Counted from the first letter of the stretch, positions 1 to 8,053 are shown. The stretch is DNA of 43,190 nucleotides from Peribacillus tepidiphilus (GCF_009466385.1 NZ_WIAQ01000026.1:1-43190); one strand, 5' to 3'. Notes: generated by a model from the sequence alone, not told the origin. Program-made: numbers and translations.

Positions 1-1
1 T

Positions 2-118
2 GTTCCCTTCGCCCTTGATGGCCGTATCGCAACCTTTTTCGACTGTTTGTCAAGAGCGATTGCGGACTTGGCTATTCCTGAAATCCTGGCGGAGATGCCT
101 AGAACTAGTTTTTCATAG
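2..118 (+). CDS. probable transposase, C-terminal fragment cut by the window edge
   Basis: An open frame enters from the left edge and stops at TAG 116-118, giving 38 residues. The text (FALDGRIATFFDCLSRAIAD, then IPEILAEMPRTSFS) reads like the C-terminal end of an IS-type transposase, but no DDE residue lies in this fragment, so the call rests on the general look and on the matching situation at the right edge, where another probable transposase begins. It could equally be the end of an unrelated gene. The family is not assigned. Confidence 0.35.
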   Translation, partial: VPFALDGRIATFFDCLSRAIADLAIPEILAEMPRTSFS

Positions 119-180
119 AACTTTTGACACTACCTTATTTTTTAATATATAAATATAACGCATTTTTTCTCGAAAAACAA

Positions 181-304
181 AGGGGTTGTCCGAATAGGGC
201 AACTTCATTAATAATTAAAAATCAAGAATGGTGATCGATCCATTTTCTTGAACATAAAAAGGGGCATCCAAAAGCCGAAAATTCGACTTATTGGACAGCC
301 CCTT
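181..304. repeat. MITE-like intergenic repeat, left copy
   Basis: This 124-bp element matches, in reverse complement, the sequence at 40846-40968 almost throughout. Its ends form an imperfect inverted repeat (AGGGGTTGTCCGAATAGG at the left, AGGGGCTGTCCAATAAG read in from the right), as expected of a small non-autonomous transposable element. On the minus strand the 262-304 part folds as a stem closed by GGGGC/GCCCC followed by TTTTT, so this copy probably also serves as the terminator of the small gene at 322-513. No coding capacity. Confidence 0.75.
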
Positions 305-321
305 CATGTTTCCATTTATTG

Positions 322-513
322 TTAACCCCAACGTCCAGATTTGCTCATTTCCAACAAGGCCCAAATAATATTAAACATTAGGATGGCGATTGTTAGCGGA
401 ACAGCAAAGAGCCAGTTCTTCCCATACTTCTCTTTAATGACTCCGACATAATAGCCACACATGAACAGAACGAACATGGCAGATACGAGCATGAATGTAA
501 GCGCAAAATACAT
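322..513 (-). CDS. small two-helix membrane protein, unknown function
   Basis: A 63-residue protein with two hydrophobic stretches, about residues 3-22 (FALTFMLVSAMFVLFMCGYY) and 35-54, joined by a short basic loop (IKEKYGKNW). It therefore looks like a helical hairpin in the cytoplasmic membrane. The start is supported by an AGGGGAGA ribosome site just upstream of ATG 511-513. It lies alone between the left repeat element and yokU, in the same direction as yokU but about 100 bases downstream of it. I do not recognise the family. Gene-like because of the RBS and the terminator-like hairpin that follows, but small size keeps certainty moderate. Confidence 0.6.
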   Translation of the reverse strand: MYFALTFMLVSAMFVLFMCGYYVGVIKEKYGKNWLFAVPLTIAILMFNIIWALLEMSKSGRWG

Positions 514-615
514 TTGTCTTCTCCCCTATTCTCCCTAATTGCTTACCCTACCCCCTATCTTATAGGAAGAATATAGAGAAAATCTGTATAAACAATGAAC
601 AATTTGTGAAATTTT

Positions 616-897
616 TTAGGAAAAATCAAAATAGTTCCGTTTTAAAAGTCTTTTCATGTTCATGAGCTCTTGATAGGAGATGATGGAAGGAATCGCTTTT
701 CGATCGACGAGAAAAAGTTGATCCTCAATTTCTTTTATCGTTTCTTCACTTTGATAGGCTGCCTTGCATTTGGAACAAACAAACGTCGGAGTTTCTGTAA
801 TGGTGACCGCTCTTGTCCCATCAGGCAGTTCCCAATACGCGTTGTGAAACTCTGAAAACAATTCCCCTTCCTCGCACCATTCACACAGTTTAATCAT
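616..897 (-). CDS. yokU: YokU-family zinc-finger protein, partner of KamA
   Basis: A 93-residue protein with two CxxC knuckles, CEWC at residues 5-8 and CSKC at 41-44, which should bind one zinc ion as in the YgiT/MqsA-type N-terminal fingers. The rest is a mixed helical segment (EETIKEIEDQLFLVDRKAI). In B. subtilis the homologue sits beside the lysine 2,3-aminomutase gene, and here its ATG overlaps the kamA stop by 8 bases (ATGATTAA), so the two are translationally coupled. An AGGAGG site lies 9 bases before the ATG, inside the end of kamA. The biochemical role is unknown; the context suggests a regulator or accessory of the aminomutase. Confidence 0.85.
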   Translation of the reverse strand: MIKLCEWCEEGELFSEFHNAYWELPDGTRAVTITETPTFVCSKCKAAYQSEETIKEIEDQLFLVDRKAIPSIISYQELMNMKRLLKRNYFDFS

Positions 898-2308
898 TTT
901 TGGTTTCCTCCTGATTTTTCTCCTTATACTTCACTTGTTCTGCAAGGAATTTTTTTTCTTTGAGCTCATCACGTTTTTCCCTTTTATCCTTCAATGAAGA
1001 ATGACTAGGGTCACTTTGATAATGGCGACGTTTATTCATTCTTTTCAGCCCTTCAGGAATGAGGTTAAATTGAATATCCTGAGTCAGTCCTGAAATACCT
1101 GTTAAGGACTGTTTCTTTTCATAGTCAGGATACATTTCCTTAAAGTAATCTTCTGCGCGCCCTGCTACATAGTTTTCCGGTTCTGGATAAGTGGTTATAA
1201 CTCCTTCAAAGTTACGTAAAACGGTCTTTGCTGGTGTTTGGGAAAGAATATAATTTGGCTGAAGCGAGATTTTTCCTCCTCCACCAGGCGCATCGACTAC
1301 AAAAGTAGGAACTGCATAACCACTCGTATGCCCCCTCAAGCCTTCAATGATTTCTAATCCTTTTGATACCGGAGCTCTAAAATGACTGATTCCTTCTGAA
1401 AGGTCACATTGATAAATATAATAAGGTCTTACTCGAATTTTTACTAAATCATGCATTAATTTTTTCATGATTGGTACGCTATCGTTTATCCCTGCTAGAA
1501 TCACAGATTGATTTCCAACCGGTACACCAGCGTTTACAAGCATTTCACAGGCACGCTTTGAGTCTTCGGTTATCTCAATGGATGTGTTAAAATGAGTGTT
1601 TAGCCAAACTGGATGATATTTTTTTAAGATGTTACACAAGTTTTCAGTGATTCTTTGTGGAAATACAACTGGGGCTCTCGTACCGATTCGGATAATCTCA
1701 ACATGTGGAATGGCTCTAAGATTTTTTAAAATATATTCAAGAATTGTGTCGTTAATTAATAAGCCGTCCCCTCCTGAAATAAGGACATCACGAACTTCAG
1801 GTGTATTTCTGATATATTCGATCGCCGCATCTAACTGCTTTTTTGGGACACCCATGCCAATTTGTCCGGAAAATCTTCTTCTCGTACAATATCGGCAGTA
1901 CATGGAGCATTGATTCGTCACTAGGAAGAGTACCCTGTCTGGATAGCGGTGAGTGAGTCCCGGTACAGGTGAGTCTTCATCCTCATATAGAGGATCTTCT
2001 AAATCATATTTTGTTTTATAGATTTCCTTAGAAACCGGTACCGATTGCATTCGAACCGGGCATCTCGAATCATCGGGATTCATTAAAGAAGCGTAATATG
2101 GTGTAATGTTTAATGGGATCGTTTTTGTAGATATCTTGACTCCTTCTTCTTCATCAGGGGTCAAATGGATCACTTTCTTTAAATCGTCAAGCGTTCTTAC
2201 TGTATTGGTCAGCTGCCATAGCCAATCATTCCATTGTTCATCTGATACGTTCTTCCAAAGTTCAATTTCCTTCCAATGTCGTTTTGGTTTATATAAATCA
2301 TGCAGCAT
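890..2308 (-). CDS. kamA: lysine 2,3-aminomutase (radical SAM)
   Basis: Interconverts L-lysine and L-beta-lysine using S-adenosylmethionine, a [4Fe-4S] cluster and PLP in the cytoplasm. The cluster motif CSMYCRYC gives C134, C138 and C141. The PLP lysine is K346 in PGGGGK. D302 (QCDLSEG) and D339 (VVDAPGG) match the aspartates that hold the substrate amino group in characterised KamA enzymes, which favours lysine as substrate. At 472 residues it is longer than clostridial enzymes because of a charged C-terminal tail typical of Bacillus forms. GGGAGG precedes ATG 2306-2308. It is the first gene of a kamA-yokU operon. A sigma-54 promoter lies 35-52 bases upstream, and a sigma-54 activator gene is immediately upstream in the same direction. 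Confidence 0.95.
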   Translation of the reverse strand: MLHDLYKPKRHWKEIELWKNVSDEQWNDWLWQLTNTVRTLDDLKKVIHLTPDEEEGVKISTKTIPLNITPYYASLMNPDDSRCPVRMQSVPVSKEIYKTKYDLEDPLYEDEDSPVPGLTHRYPDRVLFLVTNQCSMYCRYCTRRRFSGQIGMGVPKKQLDAAIEYIRNTPEVRDVLISGGDGLLINDTILEYILKNLRAIPHVEIIRIGTRAPVVFPQRITENLCNILKKYHPVWLNTHFNTSIEITEDSKRACEMLVNAGVPVGNQSVILAGINDSVPIMKKLMHDLVKIRVRPYYIYQCDLSEGISHFRAPVSKGLEIIEGLRGHTSGYAVPTFVVDAPGGGGKISLQPNYILSQTPAKTVLRNFEGVITTYPEPENYVAGRAEDYFKEMYPDYEKKQSLTGISGLTQDIQFNLIPEGLKRMNKRRHYQSDPSHSSLKDKREKRDELKEKKFLAEQVKYKEKNQEETKND

Positions 2309-2342
2309 GCGAATTCCTCCCTGCCATTTGTCATATTTATTT

Positions 2343-2360
2343 ATGCAATTCGCATGCCAA
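2343..2360 (-). promoter_or_regulatory. sigma-54 (-24/-12) promoter of kamA-yokU
   Basis: Read on the minus strand the site is TTGGCATGCGAATTGCAT. The GG of the -24 element and the GC of the -12 element are 12 bases apart, the spacing required by sigma-54 (SigL). It matches the consensus TTGGCAC-N5-TTGCA at all key positions. It lies between the activator gene and kamA, about 35 bases before the kamA start. Transcription should need SigL and ATP hydrolysis by the activator encoded next door. Confidence 0.85.
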
Positions 2361-2397
2361 TGGATTATTTTTTGAGAGCTATTATATAAAAAAGGCT

Positions 2398-3786
2398 CTA
2401 TAAGTTATACTTTGAAAGTTTATATTGCAAGGTTTGTCTGGGGATTTGGAGTAGTTTTGCAGCTTTTAAAATATTTCCATTTGTACTCTCAAGTGCAGCT
2501 TGTATTAATTGAGCTTCCGTTTTCTTTAAGACCTCTCTTAATGGTGGGATCGTACCGACACTTTCGCTAAGAATTTTTCTCTTTTGAATAAAGACCGGAA
2601 GATCCGCATAGGTAAGACGAGACCCTTCAACAACATTCATCATAAATTCGATGGTGTGTTTTAGCTCACGAACGTTCCCTTTCCATTCGAGCGATAAAAA
2701 AAGCTCCTCCACTTCTTTTTCGATGCCTAAAACATTCATTTTTAAAAGATTGTTATACTTTTCAATAAAATGGTTCGTTAAAAGCATGATATCTTGTTTT
2801 CTTTCACGTAATGGGGGAAGCTCAAACGACAAAACATTTAATCGATAATAAAGATCATGCCGTAAAATTTGATTTTTTAATGCTACCTGTGGTTGGATGT
2901 TCATCGCCGCTGTTAGCCTGACATCAACAGAAATGGATTTTGTTCCACCAATCCTTCGTACAAGACCATCCTCAATCACTCTGAGTAGTTTCGATTGCAG
3001 TTGGATCGGCATCGATTGAAGCTCGTCCAAAAATAACGTTCCTCCGCTGGCAAGTTCAAACAAGCCTGGTCGATCGACTGCTCCAGTGTAGCTTCCTTTT
3101 GCTGTACCGAAAAGAATACTTTCTAATAATGATTCTGGCAAGGCAGCACAGTTTTGGGCGATAAATGGCTTCTTTCTTCTCAAGGAAGCATTATGCATAC
3201 CCTGCACAAACAATTCTTTTCCTGTTCCGCTTTCTCCATACACAAGAACCGGGGATGAAGAGAGTGCAGCTTTTTTCCCTTTCGCAATTGTCTCTAAGAA
3301 AACTGGATCTTTTGTTATAATTGAATCAAAGCTATACTTTGCACCATTATGATTTTCATTGTTTTTATTTGGATTTTTGTAAATGCTCTCTAAGTCTATC
3401 AACCTTTCAGCTATTTTCCTTAGCTTTGAATAATCCTTCGCCACTTCTACGGCACCAACCAACTTTCCGGATACAAAAATTGGGAGGGTTGTGTTGATGG
3501 TATCAATCGTTTTACCATGAACATTCACATACGTTTGACCTTTATGGAAAATTGGCTTACCGGTTGCAATCACCTGTAACAATGTACTACTTTCCTTTGT
3601 AAGAGACGGAAACACTTCTAAGAGTGGTTTACCAAGAACCTCTTTGACTTTCATTCCATCATGTCGGGCAGCCACTTCGTTATAAAAAATCGTGTTTCCT
3701 TTTGTATCCACAACATGAATCCCTTCATCAATGACTTTAAGAATCGCTTCCATGATTTCTCGGGTTATATATAAATGATCCAGCAC
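2398..3786 (-). CDS. sigma-54-dependent activator of the RocR type (PAS, AAA+, Fis-type HTH)
   Basis: An enhancer-binding protein of 462 residues. An N-terminal PAS-type sensor spans about residues 10-120, the AAA+ domain about 150-385 with Walker A GESGTGKE (184-191), the sigma-54 contact loop as GSYTGA (231-236) and Walker B GGTLFLDEL. A Fis-like helix-turn-helix ends the protein (ILKAAKLLQIPRQTLQYKLS). The loop is a variant of the usual GAFTGA, keeping T, G and A. The start chosen is GTG at 3784-3786 because AGGAGG lies 6 bases upstream; the longer reading frame to 3876 would add a hydrophobic leader without an RBS. Its position suggests it senses lysine or a related metabolite through PAS and switches on kamA-yokU. 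The ligand is an inference. Confidence 0.9.
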   Translation of the reverse strand: MLDHLYITREIMEAILKVIDEGIHVVDTKGNTIFYNEVAARHDGMKVKEVLGKPLLEVFPSLTKESSTLLQVIATGKPIFHKGQTYVNVHGKTIDTINTTLPIFVSGKLVGAVEVAKDYSKLRKIAERLIDLESIYKNPNKNNENHNGAKYSFDSIITKDPVFLETIAKGKKAALSSSPVLVYGESGTGKELFVQGMHNASLRRKKPFIAQNCAALPESLLESILFGTAKGSYTGAVDRPGLFELASGGTLFLDELQSMPIQLQSKLLRVIEDGLVRRIGGTKSISVDVRLTAAMNIQPQVALKNQILRHDLYYRLNVLSFELPPLRERKQDIMLLTNHFIEKYNNLLKMNVLGIEKEVEELFLSLEWKGNVRELKHTIEFMMNVVEGSRLTYADLPVFIQKRKILSESVGTIPPLREVLKKTEAQLIQAALESTNGNILKAAKLLQIPRQTLQYKLSKYNL

Positions 3787-3834
3787 GGTTCTCCTCCTAA
3801 TGATCTTTTTACATATATATGAGAGGATGCCGAA

Positions 3835-4114
3835 AAATTGCCACCAAATTGCCAATAACATAGCAGCTATTATCAAGAAACTTGCCCCAATATTTATGTC
3901 CTCGATTTTGTCAGAGGTATAGCAATTTGCCCTAATCTCCTTGTACCCGATCTAATAAATTCCAAAAGTAAGGGATCTTGCGATGAAATATTGTTAGTAA
4001 ATACCTTATCAATAATTTCTTTTAATTACATGATGAAACTTTCATCAAGCAATACTGCCGGAAATTAAGCAACGGGCCTCCACTTTAGTGATCGATATAC
4101 AGGGGCAAATTGCT
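3835..4114. promoter_or_regulatory. cluster of GCAATTT motifs upstream of the sigma-54 activator gene
   Basis: Four copies of the word GCAATTT occur upstream of the activator gene. Two minus-strand GGCAATTT copies lie at 3835-3842 and 3846-3853, exactly 11 bases apart. AGCAATTTGCCC is at 3921-3932 on the plus strand, and its inverse GGGGCAAATTGCT is at 4102-4114. The outer pair forms a 12-base inverted repeat about 170 bases apart. The inner pair also resembles a weak sigma-54 promoter (TTGGCA, then GC 12 bases after GG). This may be an enhancer or autoregulatory site of the activator; otherwise the 3787-4164 gap shows no gene. Confidence 0.4.
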
Positions 4115-4165
4115 TTATCGGACCATAAAATACAGACTTGATCGATTTGTGCGAATTAGCAGAAT

Positions 4166-4209
4166 AAATAAAAAAGACTGTCCAAAAATTCACCTTTTAG
4201 ACAGTCTTT
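4166..4209 (-). terminator. intrinsic terminator of the FAD-dependent dehydrogenase gene
   Basis: On the minus strand a perfect 10-bp stem (AAAGACTGTC paired with GACAGTCTTT) closes a 17-base loop and runs into a T-rich tract. It begins 5 bases after the stop of the gene at 4215-5681. Confidence 0.85.
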
Positions 4210-4214
4210 ATCGA

Positions 4215-5681
4215 TTATACTGCTACAGTTTCAGACGCTTTTTTCCCTTTCATCTTTTCTACAATATCTCGTGCAATCCATACGCCACAGGCGCTTGCTT
4301 GAGCTAGTCCACGGGTGATCCCGGCACCGTCTCCTCCAACGTATAACCCCGAAATTTCCGTTTCGAATCGATTATTTAGCTTAGGGCGAGCGGAATAGAA
4401 TTTTGCTTCAACACCATAGAACAGTGTGTGCTCTGACGCTAAACCAGGAGTAACATGGTTTAATGCCTCTGTCATTTCAATTAAGCTCTTTAATGTATTA
4501 TATGGGAGAACTAGGCCTAAATCTCCTGGGACTGCTTCCTTTAAAGTCGGTTCTAAAAAGCCTTCTTTAATACGTTTTTCAGTAGAACGGCGACCTTTTA
4601 ATAAATCCCCATATTTTTGTACGATAATTCCCCCGTTTGATAAAGCGTTAGCTAGTCTTGATACTTCATGGGCATATTCATTCGGCTTATCAAACGGCTC
4701 TGCAAACGTATGGGAAACTAATAGCGCAAAGTTTGTATTGTTGCTTCCAAGCTTCGGGTCCTTATAGGCGTGACCGTTTGCAAGCATAATACCGGAATGA
4801 TTTTCAACTACTACATGACCAGAAGGATTGCTACAGAAGGTACGTACAGTCGTCCCGACAGACGTGTTAAAAATAAATTTTCCTTCGTATAAATGCTCAT
4901 TGATTTCTTCCATTACGATATTGGACGTTTCTACACGCACACCAACGTCAACTTGATTGTTAATCATTCGTAGACGACGGTTTTTCAACATTTGTGTCAA
5001 CCATTTAGAGCCGTCACGTCCAGGAGCAACGACTACTTTATCAGCTGTGATGGTCTCACCGTTTTTCAATAGAATACCACGAGCAACAAATCCATCAGAA
5101 GTTTTTTCGGTAATGAGGTCCTCAACTTCCGTTTTGAAAACCATATCGACCTTTTCACGTAAGTATTCAAAAATATTTTTCAAAATTTCCAGGTTTTGCT
5201 CTGTACCAAGGTGGCGTACTTGAGCACGAAGAAGCTTCAAGCCTGCTGCATATCCACGACGCTCAATTTCACGAACTTTGTCTGTTAAAGGGTCAGTGAT
5301 TGAGTCCGTGGCACCGTGCTTTAAGTTTATTTCATCTACATATTTAATGAGATCAACTACTTGAGAATCTGGCAAATAATCCGTCATCCAGCCACCAAAT
5401 TCACTAGTAATATTAAATTTTCCGTCTGAATAAGCACCTGCCCCTCCAAAACCGTTCGTGATCGAACAGGCTGGTAAACAACCCGCATAATCTTTCTTTC
5501 CGGCTGCAGGTGGACATTTTTCTATTTTCTTTTGTAGAATAGGACAATTTCTTTTATATATATCATGACCTTTATCAATCAATAAAACATTTGCTTCTGG
5601 CATTTTCAAAGTCAACTCATAGCATGTAAAAATCCCAGCAGGACCCGCGCCTACCACAATCACATCATAATTCGTTTTCAT
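4215..5681 (-). CDS. FAD-dependent dehydrogenase of the COG2509 type
   Basis: A soluble flavoprotein of 488 residues. The N-terminal Rossmann motif is VIVVGAGPAGIFTCYEL (residues 8-24), and a second flavin-binding segment near the C-terminus reads GLYVGGDGAGITRGLAQA. Between them lie the Cys-containing stretch CPPAAGKKDYAGCLPAC and NGFGGAGAYSDGKFN, typical of the uncharacterised FAD-dependent dehydrogenases grouped as COG2509. The substrate is unknown. A good ribosome site (AGGAGG) precedes ATG 5679-5681. The gene is monocistronic, with its own promoter at 5731-5760 and its own terminator. A 36-bp palindrome just upstream of the promoter may be an operator. Confidence 0.88.
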   Translation of the reverse strand: MKTNYDVIVVGAGPAGIFTCYELTLKMPEANVLLIDKGHDIYKRNCPILQKKIEKCPPAAGKKDYAGCLPACSITNGFGGAGAYSDGKFNITSEFGGWMTDYLPDSQVVDLIKYVDEINLKHGATDSITDPLTDKVREIERRGYAAGLKLLRAQVRHLGTEQNLEILKNIFEYLREKVDMVFKTEVEDLITEKTSDGFVARGILLKNGETITADKVVVAPGRDGSKWLTQMLKNRRLRMINNQVDVGVRVETSNIVMEEINEHLYEGKFIFNTSVGTTVRTFCSNPSGHVVVENHSGIMLANGHAYKDPKLGSNNTNFALLVSHTFAEPFDKPNEYAHEVSRLANALSNGGIIVQKYGDLLKGRRSTEKRIKEGFLEPTLKEAVPGDLGLVLPYNTLKSLIEMTEALNHVTPGLASEHTLFYGVEAKFYSARPKLNNRFETEISGLYVGGDGAGITRGLAQASACGVWIARDIVEKMKGKKASETVAV

Positions 5682-5730
5682 ATAGCATTCCTCCTGATGT
5701 AAATCATCAAGTTATCTATTACCCTTGGAT

Positions 5731-5760
5731 ACTATAACAAAAACCATCACAACTAGTCAA
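5731..5760 (-). promoter_or_regulatory. sigma-A promoter of the FAD-dependent dehydrogenase gene
   Basis: On the minus strand the -35 element is TTGACT (5755-5760) and the -10 element TATAGT (5731-5736), with an 18-base spacer. It lies about 50 bases before the start codon. Confidence 0.65.
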
Positions 5761-5768
5761 CGAATTTG

Positions 5769-5804
5769 ACGAACTATTTATAATTAATTTATAAAATTGT
5801 TCGT
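5769..5804. promoter_or_regulatory. 36-bp palindrome next to the FAD gene promoter
   Basis: ACGAAC at 5769-5774 pairs with GTTCGT at 5799-5804, and the AT-rich interior (ATTTATAATT and its near inverse) continues the symmetry. It ends 8 bases upstream of the -35 box, a position suited to an activator or repressor site. The regulator is unknown. Confidence 0.4.
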
Positions 5805-5882
5805 GATTTATTTTATGTATACCCTTTTATTACAAAATTCTTCTAATTCAATAACTAAAAATCTAACATTTAAAAAATAAAA

Positions 5883-5902
5883 ACCGGCTAAAAAAGCCGG
5901 CT
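5883..5902 (-). terminator. terminator of the YjcZ-type gene
   Basis: On the minus strand GCCGGC and GCCGGT form a short GC-rich stem around a T-rich loop, followed by TTTTTATTTTTT. It starts about 11 bases after the stop of the gene at 5913-6092. Confidence 0.7.
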
Positions 5903-5912
5903 ATGTTCCATA

Positions 5913-6092
5913 TTAGCAGCAATCTCTACCCGTGAAAGAAGCACCGATGATAATGAGAAGAATAAACAATACAACAATTAGAGCGAAGGAGCCGGCGCCC
6001 CATCCAAAGCCACCGTAACCATATCCACCATATCCGCCACCAAATCCGCCGCCATATCCGCCATGCCCACAGCCATCATATCCATAATACAT
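5913..6092 (-). CDS. YjcZ-family sporulation-type Gly/Tyr-rich small membrane protein
   Basis: A 59-residue protein. The first two thirds are Gly/Tyr repeats ([20 protein letters not shown]), followed by one membrane helix with the family signature [18 protein letters not shown] and a CC end. YjcZ-like proteins are small, often sporulation-associated proteins of Bacilli. The start is taken as ATG 6090-6092, because AGGAG lies 8 bases before it; the GTG nine bases earlier would touch the RBS. A sigma-K-like promoter upstream agrees with expression in the mother cell late in sporulation. Confidence 0.88.
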   Translation of the reverse strand: MYYGYDGCGHGGYGGGFGGGYGGYGYGGFGWGAGSFALIVVLFILLIIIGASFTGRDCC

Positions 6093-6135
6093 ATTTTTCA
6101 CTCCTCAAAAGTTTCTGTAATCTCAATTACACTCA

Positions 6136-6163
6136 TACTTTATGTTAGAAGGCAAATGTCTGT
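6136..6163 (-). promoter_or_regulatory. candidate sigma-K promoter of the YjcZ-type gene
   Basis: On the minus strand CATAAAGTA (6136-6144) fits the sigma-K -10 pattern CATAnnnTA, and ACA (6161-6163) supplies the short -35 AC element with a 16-base spacer. The -10 is about 45 bases before the start codon. The motif is short, so chance matches are possible. Confidence 0.45.
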
Positions 6164-6286
6164 ATGTGCATTCGCCCATTTTTCTCAATATAGGCTTGTT
6201 TGAAAATAGATTTCTTTTGCCTTTTCAACCCATTATCCTATTTGCTATGATACTAGAAAAAGAATACGATATGGTGGAGATTGCAC

Positions 6287-7390
6287 TTGAAAAACGTTTT
6301 TAGGCCCTTTGCATTCAGTTGCATGCTCTTTATGACAGCTGTTTGCCTTAGACATGCACAATCATTCTATGTAGAGCCGTCTTATACATCCTTTCATTTT
6401 TACGAAAAGCTTACTCATGGGCTGCCGATTAAATACATTGTGATTGGCGACAGTATTGGCCGTGGTTCTGGAGCTGAAACCTCAGATAAAAAATGGTATA
6501 AGCAAATGGAAAAGAAAGTATTTAGGCAATATGGTGCGTCCATGAAAGGCTACTATGTTGTGCAAAGTGGAGCTACTGCGTTCGAAGGACTATTCAAATT
6601 ACAGAAAAAACAACCTGACAATAGCGTGGATGTCGTGTTTATTTGTTTTGGAGAAAATGACCGTAAATATATGAAAGCTCATGCTTTCAGCTTACTTTAT
6701 GAGTCATTGCTTCGTAAGGCTGCTTCCCTATATCCTCGTGCCGAGATCATAACTTTTACAGAAAGCTCCTTGCCAAATCAAGAATTTGCAGAAGCCATTG
6801 AAAAGATCTCTCGTCACTATAATGCCTCGAACATCGATATGCGGGCTGCTTTTCAGCAAAGTGGCATGACAGTTCATGAACTTACAAAAGACAATGTCCA
6901 TCCGAACGGAAGAGGATATGAGGTATATGCAAATACCATAATGGAGAGGCTTAAACAACATATACAAAAGCACAAAAAAATCGCGGAGCTAAAACCGCCA
7001 ATCCATGAAAATTCCGATATGGAGTTTGATGTCGTTACTGAATTTTCAGAACAAAAAGGTTTTAAACTTCAGCAAAACTATCTCGTTAGCAATAAGAAAG
7101 GCAGCTACGTTGAATTTCATTTCTATGGCAGCATTCTTGGTATCAAACTGTTACGAAGCCCGGATGGTGGCATGTTCAATGTTTTTATAGATGGAAAATT
7201 TTACACTACAATGAGTACTTGGTGGCCATTTGAAAAAGAGCGATATTTGTACATTACAAGCGGGCTAACCAATGACCTTCATACGGTACGATTTGAAGTG
7301 ACGGGTGAAAAAAGTAGATATAATGTTACAAATGCATCCGTGATTAGACTGTCTTCGATTATTATGAGCAAGAAAATAGAAAACAAATAG
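6287..7390 (+). CDS. SGNH/GDSL-family hydrolase, secreted or membrane-anchored
   Basis: An esterase-like protein of 367 residues. Block I is VIGDSIGRGSG with the nucleophile serine, block III is CFGENDRKY (the G and N oxyanion residues), and block V is DNVHPNGRGYE with the catalytic Asp and His. The N-terminus (FAFSCMLFMTAVCL) is a signal peptide or anchor. A C-terminal beta-rich domain of about 130 residues follows the SGNH fold and may bind carbohydrate. TTG 6287 is preferred to TTG 6281 because the weak GGTGGAG site is 7 bases from it. The DUF502 gene begins 12 bases after the stop, so they form an operon. The substrate is unknown; cell-envelope acyl groups are one possibility. Confidence 0.8.
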   Translation: MKNVFRPFAFSCMLFMTAVCLRHAQSFYVEPSYTSFHFYEKLTHGLPIKYIVIGDSIGRGSGAETSDKKWYKQMEKKVFRQYGASMKGYYVVQSGATAFEGLFKLQKKQPDNSVDVVFICFGENDRKYMKAHAFSLLYESLLRKAASLYPRAEIITFTESSLPNQEFAEAIEKISRHYNASNIDMRAAFQQSGMTVHELTKDNVHPNGRGYEVYANTIMERLKQHIQKHKKIAELKPPIHENSDMEFDVVTEFSEQKGFKLQQNYLVSNKKGSYVEFHFYGSILGIKLLRSPDGGMFNVFIDGKFYTTMSTWWPFEKERYLYITSGLTNDLHTVRFEVTGEKSRYNVTNASVIRLSSIIMSKKIENK

Positions 7391-7402
7391 GAAGGAGAAC
7401 TT

Positions 7403-8008
7403 ATGAAAGCGATATTGAAAAATTTCATTAATGGAATTTTGACCATTGTTCCTATTATTTTAGTCATCTATGTAGTATTTAAAATTTTTACCTTTTTAGA
7501 TGGTTTACTTGGAGGATACTTAAAAATTTATTTAAAAGAAGGATATGTGCCAGGTATCGGAATCCTACTTACTATTATTCTCATTACCGTTTTAGGATGG
7601 CTTTCTACTCAATTCATTACAGGAAGTGTGATTAAGCTCATAGATAAATTATTGATTAAAATTCCTTTCATTAAAACCATTTATTCGGTTATTAAAGATA
7701 CTGTGCATTCCTTTTTAGGGGAAAAGAAATCTTTTTCAAAGGTCGTGATGGTCACACAGCCAAACTCTAACATGAAGAGCATCGGCTTTATCACTTCAGA
7801 AAATATCAAGGACTTTTATAGTCCACTTAGTGATCATGTAGCTGTTTATATTCCACAAACCTTCCAGGTAGCAGGGTTTACTTTCTTAGTTCCAAAAGAC
7901 CAAGTGGAAGTTATTGACGTGAAGCCTGAGGATGCAATGAAGTTCATTCTATCTGGGGGCATGACATCAAAGGGGCTGCCCGAACAGAGCAACTTTGTTA
8001 AAAATTGA
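7403..8008 (+). CDS. DUF502-family membrane protein
   Basis: A 201-residue protein with two long membrane helices at about residues 9-33 (NGILTIVPIILVIYVVF) and 52-75 (IGILLTIILITVLGWLS), followed by KIPFIKTIYSVIKDTVHSF and a beta-rich cytoplasmic part, the usual DUF502 layout. The family has no firm biochemical role. AAGGAG precedes ATG 7403. It follows the SGNH hydrolase gene by 12 bases in the same direction and is followed by a GC-rich hairpin. The pairing suggests a shared envelope function, which is an inference. Confidence 0.88.
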   Translation: MKAILKNFINGILTIVPIILVIYVVFKIFTFLDGLLGGYLKIYLKEGYVPGIGILLTIILITVLGWLSTQFITGSVIKLIDKLLIKIPFIKTIYSVIKDTVHSFLGEKKSFSKVVMVTQPNSNMKSIGFITSENIKDFYSPLSDHVAVYIPQTFQVAGFTFLVPKDQVEVIDVKPEDAMKFILSGGMTSKGLPEQSNFVKN

Positions 8009-8027
8009 GGCTCTTTTCGTATAGATT

Positions 8028-8053
8028 AAGTGGGAGGAGTCCCCCTCCCACTT
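8028..8053 (+). terminator. hairpin after the SGNH-DUF502 operon
   Basis: AAGTGGGAGG and CCTCCCACTT form a perfect 10-bp stem around a 6-base loop, 20 bases after the DUF502 stop. The following tract (CAAATAATTTTG) is only partly T-rich, so termination may be incomplete. Confidence 0.7.
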
